A stretch of DNA of 64,000 nucleotides, taken from contig CP043652.1 of assembly GCA_014218215.1 (NCBI GenBank), positions 62,001-126,000 on the forward strand, written 5' to 3'. The stretch is from Geodermatophilaceae bacterium NBWT11. Lineage in GTDB: Bacteria > Actinomycetota > Actinomycetes > Mycobacteriales > Geodermatophilaceae. A model generated the notes under the pieces. It worked only from the letters and a program-made list of their open reading frames with translations. It made no database searches and was not told the origin of the DNA. Of this stretch, positions 33,627-44,038 are shown in pieces. The first letter of the stretch is position 1. Every line of letters starts with the position of its first letter. The translations under genes were made by a program, and so were the position numbers.

Positions 33627-35413
33627 TCAGGCCAGGGACGCGACCGCGCCGACGCCGGCCAGGTCCAGCACGTGCCGGGCCACCGAGCCCGCCGGGGCCG
33701 CTACCGCGAGCTCCCAGCCCTCGGTGCGGGCCATCCGCGCGACCTGCAGCACGACCGTGACCGCGGCCGAGGAGAGCTCGGTGACCGCCCGCAGGTCCAG
33801 CCGGGCCGGCACGGCACCGCCCCGGCAGGCCTCCAGCAGCCGGATGCGCAGCTGGGGCGCCGCGGTGGGGTCCAGCACGCCCGTGCCGGTGACGACGGGC
33901 AGGTCGCCGGTGCGGTCCACCTCACCGACGGCGCCGTCGGTCTCGTCGTCGTCGAACGCGGGCTCGGGGACGTCGGGCACGCCGCAGAGCCGGGCCCGCA
34001 GCCGCACCGTCGTGCCGCCCTCGGCGCGGGTCTCCACCGCCACCTCGTCGGTCAGCTGCCGCATGATGAGCAGCCCGCGGCCGCGGTCACCGGGGTCGCG
34101 GTCGGGGGTCCGCCACCGGCCGGCGTCGGTCACCGTGACGGTCAGCCCGCCGTCGTCGTCGGCGTGGGCGGTGACCCAGAGCCGCCCGTCCACGCCGTCG
34201 GGGTAGGCGTGCTCGACGGCGTTCGCGCAGGCCTCGCCGACGGCCACCTGCACGGCGGCCCGCTCGGTCTCCCCCATGCCGGAGGCGGTCAGCCATCGCT
34301 CCAGCGAGCGACGGACGGCGGGCAGCGACGCCGGCCGGGCGTCGAGGGCCAGCGCGAGGTCCTGCTCCGGGTGCACCCGGAGCACCACCAGGGCGGCCAC
34401 GTCGTCGCTCCCCCCGGCAGGGAGCAGCGACCCGGTGACCGTCTCGGCGAGCCGACCGTCGGCCACGGCGTCCCGGTCGGCGTTCGCGACCCGCCCGGCC
34501 GCGTCGAGCAGCGCTGCCCAGGCCTGGTCGGGCGTCCGGTCGTCCACGGTGAGAGCCCCGTCGGAGACCAGGACCAGCACCGCACCCTCCGCCAGGGTCG
34601 CGGTGTACACCGGGACGACCGCCTCGGGGACGCTGCCCAGCGGGGGCGGGCGCTGCCGGGCGCCCGGTGCGCGGACTCCCCCGCCGCCGCCAGCACGGGG
34701 GCCGGGGCGCCGGCGGCCGACCAGCGGACCTCACCGGTGGTGGTGTCCAGCAGGACGGTGCACAACGCCGAGCCGCGGACGTCGTCCATCCCCGCGGCCA
34801 ACCGGTCCAGGGCCGCCAGCACGACGTCGGGCCGGGGGTCCCGGTGCACCTCGGCCAGCCAGGCCCCCCGCAGCCTGCTCATCGCCGCGGCCGCGCCGAG
34901 GCCGGCCCCGGTGCCGTCGCCCACGGCGAGGGCCAGCCGGCCCTCGCCCACCGCCACCGCGTCGTACCAGTCGCCCCCGGCGGCCCCCGCGCGCGACGCC
35001 GGCCGGTAGGCGCCGCTGACCCGGGCGCGGGCCAGCAGCGGGAGGGTGGCGGGCAACAGCACCTGCTGGGCCGCGGACTCCGCCGGCCCCGTCGTCGGGG
35101 CCGGTGCCGAGCCCTCGTCGACCACGACCAGCACGCCGGCCACCCGGCCGTCGTGCACGGTGTGCAGCGTCACCCGGCCCGGCGGGACGACCGGCGTCCC
35201 CCCGGCGAGTGCGGTGGCGACCAGCTCGGCCACCGGCCGGCCGTCGACCGTGGGCGGTGCGCCCAGCGCGGTGGCGGCGTGGTTGCTCCACGCGGGGGCC
35301 GGCCCGTCGGCGGTGAACCACCAGAGCGCCAGGCTCGCCGTGTCCAGCGCGGTCAGGAGCGGGGGCAACGGGGAGGTGTCGGCGCGGCCCGGGTCGCTGC
35401 TCACCGGCGCCAT
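33627..35413 (-). pseudogene. SpoIIE-type PP2C phosphatase fused to HATPase and STAS domains, frameshifted
   Basis: Two frames give one protein of about 595 residues: an N-terminal PAS-like region (LALWWFTADGPAPAW), a SpoIIE/PP2C domain (GGDWYDAVAVGEGRLALAVG, then DDVRGSALCTVLLD), an RsbW-like ATPase (VGEACANAVEHAYPDG, DRGRGLLIMRQLTDEV) and a C-terminal STAS-like domain (RLDLRAVTELSSAAVTVVL). One missing base in the G-rich stretch 34641-34651 breaks the frame inside the phosphatase; adding one restores GSAPPPLGSVPEAV. The phosphatase would dephosphorylate the STAS antagonist and release SigF. Start ATG 35413 or GTG 35404. A sequencing error is likely. Confidence 0.85.
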
Positions 35414-35591
35414 CCCACCCCAGCGACACCCACCCGGCAACCGCAGCGCAGCACCACCCTCCCGGGGTGGGCCGACCCGGCAGGACCGACCGGGCGGGGC
35501 GGCCGGGCACGGAGGGGCCGGGTGCGGGAGGATGTGGGACGGCCGCCCAGCAGGACGCGGCCGGCAACTCGACGCGAGGAGAACAGAGCGC

Positions 35592-36086
35592 ATGGTCGAC
35601 AGCACGGGCACCGCCCCCGCGGGTGAGCGGCGCACCGAACGCCTGGAGCTCCGGGTGCCGACCTCCCGGACCCAGCTCCCCGCCGTCCGCGCCATGACCG
35701 GCGACCTGGCCATGCGGATGGACTTCGACCTCGACGCCGTCGAGGACCTGCGGCTCGCCGTGGACGAGGCCAGCGCCACCCTCGCTGCGATCGCCAGCCC
35801 CGGCGCACCCCTCGTGGTCGTGTTCGAGGTCGGCGCGGCCGGTCTGGGCATCCACGCCTGGGTGCCCACCGCCTCCGGCACCGACGTCCCCCGCGACGGG
35901 TTCGGCTGGGCCGTGCTGCACACCCTGGTCGACTCCGTCGACGCCGGTCCCAGCACGCAGGCCGACGTGCCCGGTGGCGACGGCGGCGAGGGTGCCGTGG
36001 CGCTGATCGCCCTGGAGAAGAACCTGCCCGCCCCGCTCCGCCGCCCCGTCGGGGGCGCCGACGCCGACCTCTCGGTCGCTCGGTGA
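35592..36086 (+). CDS. RsbW-like anti-sigma factor (HATPase domain)
   Basis: This 164-residue protein has the GHKL ATPase fold of RsbW/SpoIIAB kinases: ELRVPTSRTQLPAVRAMTGD, then DLDAVEDLRLAVDEASATLA (N-box-like, though the classical Asn is Ser/Ala here) and a FGWAVLHTLVDSVDA segment. It should bind the sigma factor encoded by the next gene and phosphorylate the STAS antagonist; the divergent N-box leaves open whether kinase activity is retained. The ATG at 35592 follows GAGGAGAA. Its stop overlaps the sigma gene start (GTGA), the standard arrangement for rsbW-sigF pairs. Confidence 0.88.
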   Translation: MVDSTGTAPAGERRTERLELRVPTSRTQLPAVRAMTGDLAMRMDFDLDAVEDLRLAVDEASATLAAIASPGAPLVVVFEVGAAGLGIHAWVPTASGTDVPRDGFGWAVLHTLVDSVDAGPSTQADVPGGDGGEGAVALIALEKNLPAPLRRPVGGADADLSVAR

Positions 36087-37036
36087 CCGGGACGACGACG
36101 ACCGACACCTCGACCGAGACCGCCGTGGCCAGCCCCGAGGACGCCGTGACCGGACCGGACAGCGACATCCCCCGCCAGGCCGACTCCCCCGAGGCGGCCA
36201 CCACCCCGGACGCCGTCGAGGAACCCCCGGCGCCCGCCGAGGCCACTCCTGCGACGCCGGCGCCGCCGATGTCGGACAACCGGCGTCGGGCCGAGCGCAC
36301 CGCGCCGCTCTTCGTCGAGCTCGCCGGCCTCGAGGCCGGCGACCCGCGACGGGACCGGCTGCGGACCATCCTGGTCGAGGAACACCTGCCCCTGGTCCGG
36401 CACTTCGCCCGTCGGTTCTCCAACCGGGGCGAGCCCTTCGACGACCTGCTGCAGGTCGGCACCCTGGGGCTTATCGCCGCGATCGACCGGTTCGACCCCA
36501 CCCGCGGGGTGGAGTTCCTCTCCTTCGCCGTCCCCACCATCACCGGGGAGATCAAGCGGCACTTCCGCGACCAGGGCTGGTCGGTGCGGGTGCCGCGCCG
36601 GTTGCAGGAGCTGCACCTGGCGCTCAACGCCGCGGTCGGTGAGCTGGCCCAGAAGAACGGCCGGGCGCCGAACCCCTCCGAGCTCGCCGAGCACCTGGGC
36701 ATCCCGCGCGCCGAGGTGCTCGAGGGCCTGGCGGTGGCCAACGCCTACCGCAGCAGCTCCCTGGACGAGCGGCTGTCCGGGGAGGAGGACTCCCCCACCC
36801 TGGCCGCCACCCTGGGCCAGGAGGACGCCGCGCTGGAGGGCGTGGAGTACCGGGAGTCGCTGCAGCCGCTGCTGGCCACCATCCCGGCCCGTGAGCGCCG
36901 CATCCTCATCCTGCGGTTCTTCGGCAACATGACGCAGTCGCAGATCGCCGCCGACATCGGCATCTCCCAGATGCACGTGTCCCGGCTGCTGTCCCAGACG
37001 CTGGCCAAGCTCCGCGAGGGCATGCTCAAGGATTGA
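36083..37036 (+). CDS. sigF: SigB/SigF/SigG-family RNA polymerase sigma factor
   Basis: The 317-residue protein has an unusual acidic Pro/Thr/Ala-rich leader of about 65 residues, then sigma regions 2 to 4: EHLPLVRHFARRFSNRGEPF, DDLLQVGTLGLIAAIDRFDP, EFLSFAVPTITGEIKRHFRD, region 3 VPRRLQELHLALNAAV, and region 4 ERRILILRFFGNMTQSQIAA with the HTH DIGISQMHVSRLLS. It directs the general stress regulon under RsbW-type control. The GTG start overlaps the anti-sigma stop. A strong hairpin terminator follows. Confidence 0.93.
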   Translation: MTGTTTTDTSTETAVASPEDAVTGPDSDIPRQADSPEAATTPDAVEEPPAPAEATPATPAPPMSDNRRRAERTAPLFVELAGLEAGDPRRDRLRTILVEEHLPLVRHFARRFSNRGEPFDDLLQVGTLGLIAAIDRFDPTRGVEFLSFAVPTITGEIKRHFRDQGWSVRVPRRLQELHLALNAAVGELAQKNGRAPNPSELAEHLGIPRAEVLEGLAVANAYRSSSLDERLSGEEDSPTLAATLGQEDAALEGVEYRESLQPLLATIPARERRILILRFFGNMTQSQIAADIGISQMHVSRLLSQTLAKLREGMLKD

Positions 37037-37094
37037 GGACCCCCGTGCCCCCCGGTCCACGCTCCGCGCGGACCGGGACCCTGCACGGGGGCCG

Positions 37095-37130
37095 AGAGCC
37101 CCGGTTCCCCTCGTGGGGAGCCGGGGCTCT
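37095..37130. terminator. Bidirectional terminator after sigF
   Basis: 16-bp arms with one wobble pair flank a TCGT loop, between the sigF stop (37036) and the corrected end of the SPFH gene (37141). Confidence 0.85.
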
Positions 37131-37140
37131 GTCGTCGCTG

Positions 37141-38524
37141 CTACTGCTGGCCGTAGCCCTGCGGCGGGCCCTGCTGCCAGTTCGGCGGGGGGCCCCTGCT
37201 GCTGCCGGCTGCGGTTGTCCTGCTCGGGGTAGGGCTGGCCGTACTCCGCGGCCGGGCCGCCCTGGCCGTAGGGCGGCGGCGGCGCGGGCCGGTCGTCGTC
37301 CTCGGGCCGGTTGCGGGGGTCCGCGGCGGCGCCGGACTCCTGGACGTCGGCCTTGAGCTCCGACAGCGAGGGCGCCTGCGGCACCTCGGGGTGCGGCACG
37401 GAGGGCTCGGAGTCCGCCAGGGTGCTCATCTCCACCTTCGCCTCGGGCTGGTCGGCCGCCCGCGGCACGCGCGACTCGAACCAGTCGGTGGTGTCGAGCT
37501 GCGCGCGTGGTTGCGCCGGCGCGGCGTCCTCGGCCGGGGCGTCGACGTCGAGCCAGGAGCGCTTGTTCTGCCCCTCGGGGGTGTTCCCGCGGCCGGCACC
37601 GCCGAGGTTGGCCAGCCCCTCCAGCGCCTGGGAGAACTCGCTGGGGACGATCCACATCTTGTTGGCGTCGCCCTTGGCGATCTGCGGGAGCGTCTGCAGG
37701 TACTGGTAGGCCAGCAGGCCCTGGTCGGGCTTCCCGTCGTGGATGGCCTGGAATACCGTCTCGATCGACTTGGCCTGACCCTGCGCCTGCAGGAACAACG
37801 CAGCACGCTCACCCTCGGCGCGCAGGATCCGGGACTGCCGCTCGGCCTCGGCCTCGAGGATCGCCGCCGTCTTGTGCCCCTCGGCCGCCAGGATCTGGCT
37901 GGCCTTCTGGCCCTCGGCGGTCATGACCGCCGACTGCCGCTGACCCTCGGCGGTCAGGATCGTGGCGCGCTTGTCGCGGTCGGCGCGCATCTGCTTCTCC
38001 ATCGAGTCCTGGATGGACAGCGGCGGGTCGATCGCCTTGATCTCCACCCGGGCCACGCGCAGGCCCCACGGGCCGGTGGTGCCGTCGAGCACCGAGCGCA
38101 GCTGGGAGTTGATGCCGTCGCGGCCGGTGAGCGCGCCCTCGAGGTTCAGCCCACCGACGACGTTGCGCAGCGTCGTCGTGGTCAGCTGCTCCATGCCGGT
38201 GATGTAGTTGGCGATGCCGTACACGGCCAGCCGCGGGTCGGTGACCTGGAAGTACACGACGGTGTCGATGCCCACCTGCAGGTTGTCTGCGGTGATCACC
38301 GGCTGCGGCGGGAAGCTGATGACCTGCTCGCGCAGGTCGATGGTCGCCCGGATGCGGTCCACGAAGGGGACCAGCAGGGCGAGGCCGGGTGAGAGGGTGC
38401 GGCTGTAGCGGCCGAGGCGTTCGACCACCTTGGCCTGGGCCTGCGGGACGATCGTGACGCTCTTGGCGAGCACGACCACCACCAGCACGGCGATCACGAG
38501 CAGGACGATCAATGCAGCTGACAC
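37141..38524 (-). CDS. SPFH/band 7 membrane protein, C-terminal frameshift
   Basis: This is a stomatin/HflK-like protein of about 460 residues: an N-terminal membrane helix (ALIVLLVIAVLVVVVLA), the SPFH domain (ERLGRYSRTLSPGLALLVPF, VYGIANYITGMEQLTTTTLR), a coiled-coil region (ILTAEGQRQSAVMTAEGQK) and a Pro/Gln-rich tail. As given, the frame runs on antisense through neighbouring genes; removing one base of the GGGGGG run at 37187-37192 restores a tail ending QGYGQQ and a TAG at 37141. GTG start with CAGGAG upstream. SPFH proteins scaffold membrane microdomains; the NfeD gene upstream is its usual partner. Confidence 0.88.
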
Positions 38525-38614
38525 GGGCTGGGTGCTCCTGACGTCGAGGGACGATCACCCACGATCCTGCCCGCTCGCGTTCCGCCGGGCCACACTGCCC
38601 AGGTCAGCGGCCCC

Positions 38615-39043
38615 TCAGGCGCGGGAGACGTAGGCGATCGGGCCCTCGATCTGCACGATCCGCACGACCGCTCCGACCTCATAGCTCTCGCCGTCGAGCT
38701 GGGTGCGGGCCGACCACTCGTCGTGGCCCATCTTGACCTGCCCGGACTCGCCGTCCACCCGCTCGCTGACCTCCGCCGTGCGGCCCACGTAGACCTCGAC
38801 GCCGTCGACCTGCTCGGCGGTGCGGGAGGTGAGGTGGCGCTTGGCCACCGGCCGGACGACGACCAGCAGCGCCAGGGACACCACGACGAACCCGGCGACC
38901 TGCAACGCCACGTTGTCAGTGGCCAGCGCGACGCCCATGCCACCGAGCGCGCCACCGGCCAGCATGATCAGCACGAGGTCGAGGCTGGCCATCTCACCGG
39001 CGGTGAGCAGCCCGGCCGCGATGAGCCAGAGCAACCAGGACAT
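38615..39043 (-). CDS. NfeD family membrane protein
   Basis: This 142-residue NfeD protein has about three N-terminal hydrophobic helices (SWLLWLIAAGLLTAGEM, LVLIMLAGGALGGMGVAL, VAGFVVVSLALLVVV) and a C-terminal OB-fold (VYVGRTAEVSERVDGESGQV, SYEVGAVVRIVQIEGPIAYV). NfeD and SPFH proteins are functionally paired in membrane quality control or microdomain organisation, and here the SPFH gene follows 90 nt downstream. The ATG at 39043 begins the first helix; the longer frame has no support. Confidence 0.9.
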   Translation of the reverse strand: MSWLLWLIAAGLLTAGEMASLDLVLIMLAGGALGGMGVALATDNVALQVAGFVVVSLALLVVVRPVAKRHLTSRTAEQVDGVEVYVGRTAEVSERVDGESGQVKMGHDEWSARTQLDGESYEVGAVVRIVQIEGPIAYVSRA

Positions 39044-39116
39044 GGCCCGAGTCTGGCACGGACCGGCCGGTGGACGGTGGCGCGAGCGGACCCGCCGCGT
39101 CGTAACCTGGTTCCCC

Positions 39117-39854
39117 GTGCACGACTTCCCCGCCGGCCGGCTCGCCGTCTGGTCCACCGCCTGGCTGACCGGACGCACCTCCTACGACGAGGCCCTCGAG
39201 GCCGTCACCGGGGAGCAGTCCCACCGCGTCGTCGGGCTGCCCGACACCACCGGCGCCGTCCCGCTCGGCTGGGCCCTGACCGCGCTGCGCGGGCTCGGCG
39301 AGACCCGGTTGCGGCTCGTCCTCCCGGTGCCCGGTGACCTGCGCGGGATGCCGGCGGTGCCCGCGCTGACCGCGGCGGCTCTGGAGTCCGGGCAGGCCGC
39401 CGTCGGCACCCGGGTGGCGTTCGTGCCCGAGCCGGTCGCCACCGACGTGCTGAGCTGGACGGCGGTGGACCTCTCCGCCGCTCCCCCACCCGCCCCGCCG
39501 GTGGAGGGCACGCTGCGCGCGGTGTCCGGCGCCCTGGACCTGGCGGTCGGGGACTCCGCGCGCACGCTGGCCGGGCTCGACCTGGCCCGGTGGAACCCCG
39601 AAGTGCCCGCACTGCTGGCCGGGCTGGCCCGGACCACGCACGCCCCCGGCCTGCCCGACGACCACGACCAGCTGGCCGCCTCGGTGCTCGGCCGCGCGCA
39701 GCGGCTGGCCCGGGTGCTCGACCTGGCGCTGGCCGACGCCCCGGGCGCCGCGGTGAACCACGCGCAGGCCGCCCGCCGCGACGCCGCCCTCCGCCCCCTG
39801 GGACAGGCGGTGCGGGAGGCGACGGCCGCGGCCTACAACTGGGTGCCGCGCTAG
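39117..39854 (+). CDS. Conserved hypothetical protein
   Basis: I do not recognise this 245-residue protein. It is soluble and Ala/Leu-rich, with no motif I can assign: VHDFPAGRLAVWSTAWLTGR at the start, LRLVLPVPGDLRGMPAVPAL in the middle and a helical C-terminus (RAQRLARVLDLALADAPGAA). The GTG at 39117 follows no strong ribosome site; upstream frame lacks coding character. Similar actinobacterial proteins of this size exist without known function. It is convergent with the ferrochelatase gene, 3 nt apart. Confidence 0.75.
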   Translation: MHDFPAGRLAVWSTAWLTGRTSYDEALEAVTGEQSHRVVGLPDTTGAVPLGWALTALRGLGETRLRLVLPVPGDLRGMPAVPALTAAALESGQAAVGTRVAFVPEPVATDVLSWTAVDLSAAPPPAPPVEGTLRAVSGALDLAVGDSARTLAGLDLARWNPEVPALLAGLARTTHAPGLPDDHDQLAASVLGRAQRLARVLDLALADAPGAAVNHAQAARRDAALRPLGQAVREATAAAYNWVPR

Positions 39855-39857
39855 GAC

Positions 39858-40991
39858 TCAGCTGGACGGGCGCCTCGCCGGGCGCGCGACGTAGCAGCAG
39901 GACGCCGGGCAGTTGGTGCCCAGCCGGGGCTGCCCCCCGGCCTGCCGCTCGGTGACCAGCTGGCGCACCATCCCGACGTAGCCGGGGTGGGTGCCCGCGG
40001 TCCCGGCCCGGGCGAAGCCCAGCCCCAGCCGCTCGGCGGTCTCCTTCGCCTCGTTGTCCAGGTCCCAGATCACCTCGATGTGGTCGGAGACAAAGCCGAC
40101 CGGGAACAGCACGACCGCCGTCGTCCCGTCGGCGGCGAGGGCCTCGAGGTGGTCGTTGACGTCGGGCTCCAGCCACGGCACCGACGGCGGGCCGCTGCGG
40201 GACTGCCAGACCAGGTCGAACTCCCGGCCCGGGACGACGGCGTCGACGACCAGGCGGGCCGAGGCCAGCAGCTCGCGCTGGTACTGCCCACCCTCGGGAC
40301 CGGCGACCGCAGCCATCACGTCGGGGATGGAGTGCGCGGTCGCGACCAGTCGGGCGGTGTCACGGACGTCGGCGGGCAGGGACTCCAGCGCCGCCCGCAG
40401 CGCGTCGGCATTGGCCTGCACGAAGCCGGGGTGGTCGCCGTAGTGCGGCATCTTCTCCGCCGTGGGGGCGGCGTTGCGGTGCAGCGCGCGGGCCCGGGCG
40501 ACGTCCTCGTGGTACTGCCGGCAGCCCGAGGCGCTGGCGAACGCCGAGGTCGGGAACACGTAGACGTGCTCGATGCCGTCGGCGGCCATCTGCGCCCAGG
40601 CGTCCTCGACGTAGGGGCCCCAGTTGCGGTTGCCCCAGTAGACCGGCAGCTCGATCCCGTTCGCGGCGAAGTCGGCCTCGATGGCCGCGATCAGCGCGCG
40701 GTTCTGCTCGTTGATCGGGCTGACCCCGCCGAAGTGCAGGTAGTGCTCCTGGACGTCGAGCAGGCGCTCGGGCGGGATGCCGCGGCCGCGGGTGACGTTC
40801 TCCAGGAACGGCATCACGTCGTCAGGACCCTCGGGACCACCGAAGGACAGCAGGAGCACCGCCTCCTTGCGGCCGGCCGGGGCGGGCGCGGACGACGGCT
40901 CGGCGCCGCCGTTGTTGCGGACGGCGAGCGAGGGGTCCTCGTCCGGGGACTGCCCGGGCGGGGTGATCGCGACGTCGAGGGCCTGGGGCAT
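39858..40991 (-). CDS. hemH: Ferrochelatase (coproporphyrin III type)
   Basis: The 377-residue enzyme inserts Fe2+ into the porphyrin; in actinobacteria the substrate is coproporphyrin III (also named CpfC). Seen are LLLSFGGPEGPDDVMPFLEN, GGVSPINEQN, the catalytic His in ATAHSIPDV and Glu in the VGFVSDHIEVIWDLD region. Cysteines in GCRQYH and the C-terminal TNCPASCCYV supply the four ligands of the actinobacterial [2Fe-2S] cluster. An acidic N-terminal extension of about 40 residues precedes the core. Its ATG overlaps the fabI stop. Confidence 0.94.
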   Translation of the reverse strand: MPQALDVAITPPGQSPDEDPSLAVRNNGGAEPSSAPAPAGRKEAVLLLSFGGPEGPDDVMPFLENVTRGRGIPPERLLDVQEHYLHFGGVSPINEQNRALIAAIEADFAANGIELPVYWGNRNWGPYVEDAWAQMAADGIEHVYVFPTSAFASASGCRQYHEDVARARALHRNAAPTAEKMPHYGDHPGFVQANADALRAALESLPADVRDTARLVATAHSIPDVMAAVAGPEGGQYQRELLASARLVVDAVVPGREFDLVWQSRSGPPSVPWLEPDVNDHLEALAADGTTAVVLFPVGFVSDHIEVIWDLDNEAKETAERLGLGFARAGTAGTHPGYVGMVRQLVTERQAGGQPRLGTNCPASCCYVARPARRPSS

Positions 40992-41766
40992 CAGACCCCG
41001 ACCGCGTGGAAGCCACCGTCGACGTGCACGATCTCGCCGGTGGTCGCGGGGAACCAGTCGCTGAGCAGCGCCACGACGGACTTGCCGGCGGGCTCGGTGT
41101 CGGTGACCGACCAGCCCAGCGGCGCACGGCCCTCCCAGGCCTCCTCGAACTGCTTGCTGCCCGGGATCGACTTCATCGCCATGGTGCGCAGCGGCCCGGC
41201 GGCGACCAGGTTGACCCGGACGCCCTCGGGGCCCAGCTCACGGGCCAGGTAGCGGGAGGTGGACTCCAGAGCGGCCTTGGCCGCCCCCATCCAGCCGTAG
41301 ACCGGCCACGCGACGGTGGCGTCGAAGGTCAGCCCGACCACCGAGGCGGTGTCGCCGAAGAGCGGGCGGCAGGCCTGGGTGAGCGAGGCCAGCGACCAGG
41401 TGGAGACCTGGAAGGCGGTGGCGGCGTGCTCCCACGCGACCTCGGTGAACCCGTCGCCCATGGCCTCCTGCGGCGCGAAGCCGATGGAGTGCACGACGCC
41501 GTCGAGCTGCGCGCCCTCGGGCAGCACGGCCTTCAGCCGGTCGGCCAGCGTGGCCAGGTGCTCGGTGTCGGTGACGTCCAGCTCGACCACGGCCGCCTCC
41601 TGCGGCAGCCGCTTGGCGATCCGCTGGCAGAGCGACAGCGCCCGGCCGAAGTTCGACAGGACGACGGTGGCGCCCTGCTCCTGGGCGATCCGCGCGACCG
41701 AGAAGGCGATCGACGCCTCGGTCAGCACGCCCGCCACGAGGATCGTCTTGCCCTCGAGAATGCCCA

Positions 41767-41767
<1 letters not shown>
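40991..41767 (-). CDS. fabI: Enoyl-ACP reductase (FabI/InhA-like)
   Basis: The 258-residue SDR-type enoyl-[acyl carrier protein] reductase performs the last step of each FAS-II elongation cycle with NADH. It has the atypical Gly motif (AGVLTEASIAFSVA), HSIGFAP and the catalytic Tyr-x6-Lys in YGWMGAAKAALE, plus the substrate-loop region around SIPGSKQFEEAW. Resemblance to mycobacterial InhA is strong. It lies between fabG and hemH in a tightly overlapping operon, the same order known from mycobacteria (mabA-inhA-hemH). Confidence 0.94.
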
Positions 41768-43267
<1,500 letters not shown>

Positions 43268-43312
43268 CGCCCCACCCTGGCCGACGGGCGGGGTGCGCAC
43301 CAGACTGGGCCG

Positions 43313-43591
43313 ATGAACGACGTCCGCGGCGTGGTCCGGCTCCTCAACACCTCAGACGGGGGCGTGCTGTGCCTGGCCGGCGTGGTGTCGGCCGAGGTCG
43401 TGGCGGACTTCCACGGCCGGCACGGCCGCGAACCGGTCCCGGTGGCGGCGATCGACGCCGGCTCGGTCACCGCCCTCTCGGCGGAGGGCCTGGACCTGGT
43501 GCTCGACCACCTGGACGCGGCGTCCCTGCGCGGCCGTGACCTCCCCGTCCGCCGCTCCCAGGTCGTCGCCCGCAGCCTCCGCCAGGACTGA
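43313..43591 (+). CDS. Small STAS-like hypothetical protein
   Basis: This 92-residue alpha/beta protein (RGVVRLLNTSDGGVLCLAGV, PVAAIDAGSVTALSAEGLDL, DHLDAASLRGRDLPVRRSQ) has the spacing of a short STAS domain, including a Ser-Ala turn where the phosphorylatable Ser would be. The similarity is weak, and no kinase gene is adjacent. Hairpins follow at 43602-43651. Confidence 0.65.
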   Translation: MNDVRGVVRLLNTSDGGVLCLAGVVSAEVVADFHGRHGREPVPVAAIDAGSVTALSAEGLDLVLDHLDAASLRGRDLPVRRSQVVARSLRQD

Positions 43592-43601
43592 CGCCCACCC
43601 C

Positions 43602-43651
43602 GACGACAAACGCCTCTGTCGTCAGGACCGGTGACGACGAGGGCGCTCGTC
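43602..43651. terminator. Two successive hairpins after the STAS-like gene
   Basis: GACGACA/TGTCGTC (43602-43623, 8-nt loop CGCCT core) and GACGAG/CTCGTC (43636-43651, GGCG loop) follow each other. They separate same-strand genes and resemble the hairpin at 8592-8613. Confidence 0.55.
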
Positions 43652-43716
43652 CTCAGGTCGTGCGGCGGCCGGGCAGGGGCGTTGACCGGGACGCGGTGGT
43701 CTGCTCGGGTCGGCCC

Positions 43717-44034
43717 ATGACACCGAACGCCGTCGCCGTGCTGATCTCCCACCGCACCCGACCCGGGGAGCGGGATGCCGTGCGGGCGATCTGGGAGGAG
43801 CGGATGGCCCCCGCTGTCGCGGACAACCCCGGTCACCTCGCCTACGTCTACTGCCTGGACGACGGCGACCCCGACCGCATCACCGCGTTCCAGGTCTACG
43901 CCGACGCCGAGGCCGCCGCCGGGTTCCTGCGCACCGAGGTGTACCTCGCCTACGAGCGCGACGTCGCCCCGCTGCTGCTGGGCCCTCCCGAAGTGCGCCG
44001 GCTCACCCCCACCTGGTCCGCGTTCCCCGGCTGA
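43717..44034 (+). CDS. Antibiotic biosynthesis monooxygenase (ABM) domain protein
   Basis: This 105-residue ferredoxin-like dimeric alpha/beta-barrel has the ABM order: VAVLISHRTRPGERDAVRAI, HLAYVYCLDDGDPDRITAFQ and YADAEAAAGFLRTE. Family members include quinol monooxygenases, heme-degrading enzymes and binding proteins; catalytic residues vary, so only the fold is secure. A single-gene unit on the plus strand, convergent with the DAHP synthase gene, 4 nt apart. Confidence 0.85.
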   Translation: MTPNAVAVLISHRTRPGERDAVRAIWEERMAPAVADNPGHLAYVYCLDDGDPDRITAFQVYADAEAAAGFLRTEVYLAYERDVAPLLLGPPEVRRLTPTWSAFPG

Positions 44035-44038
44035 GCGC

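Noticed and set aside
34289-37140. Open frame of the SPFH gene continuing antisense for over 900 codons through sigF, rsbW and the phosphatase gene
   Set aside because: It lies opposite well supported genes, has no family similarity beyond the SPFH part, and results from the frameshift at 37187-37192 plus high G+C.
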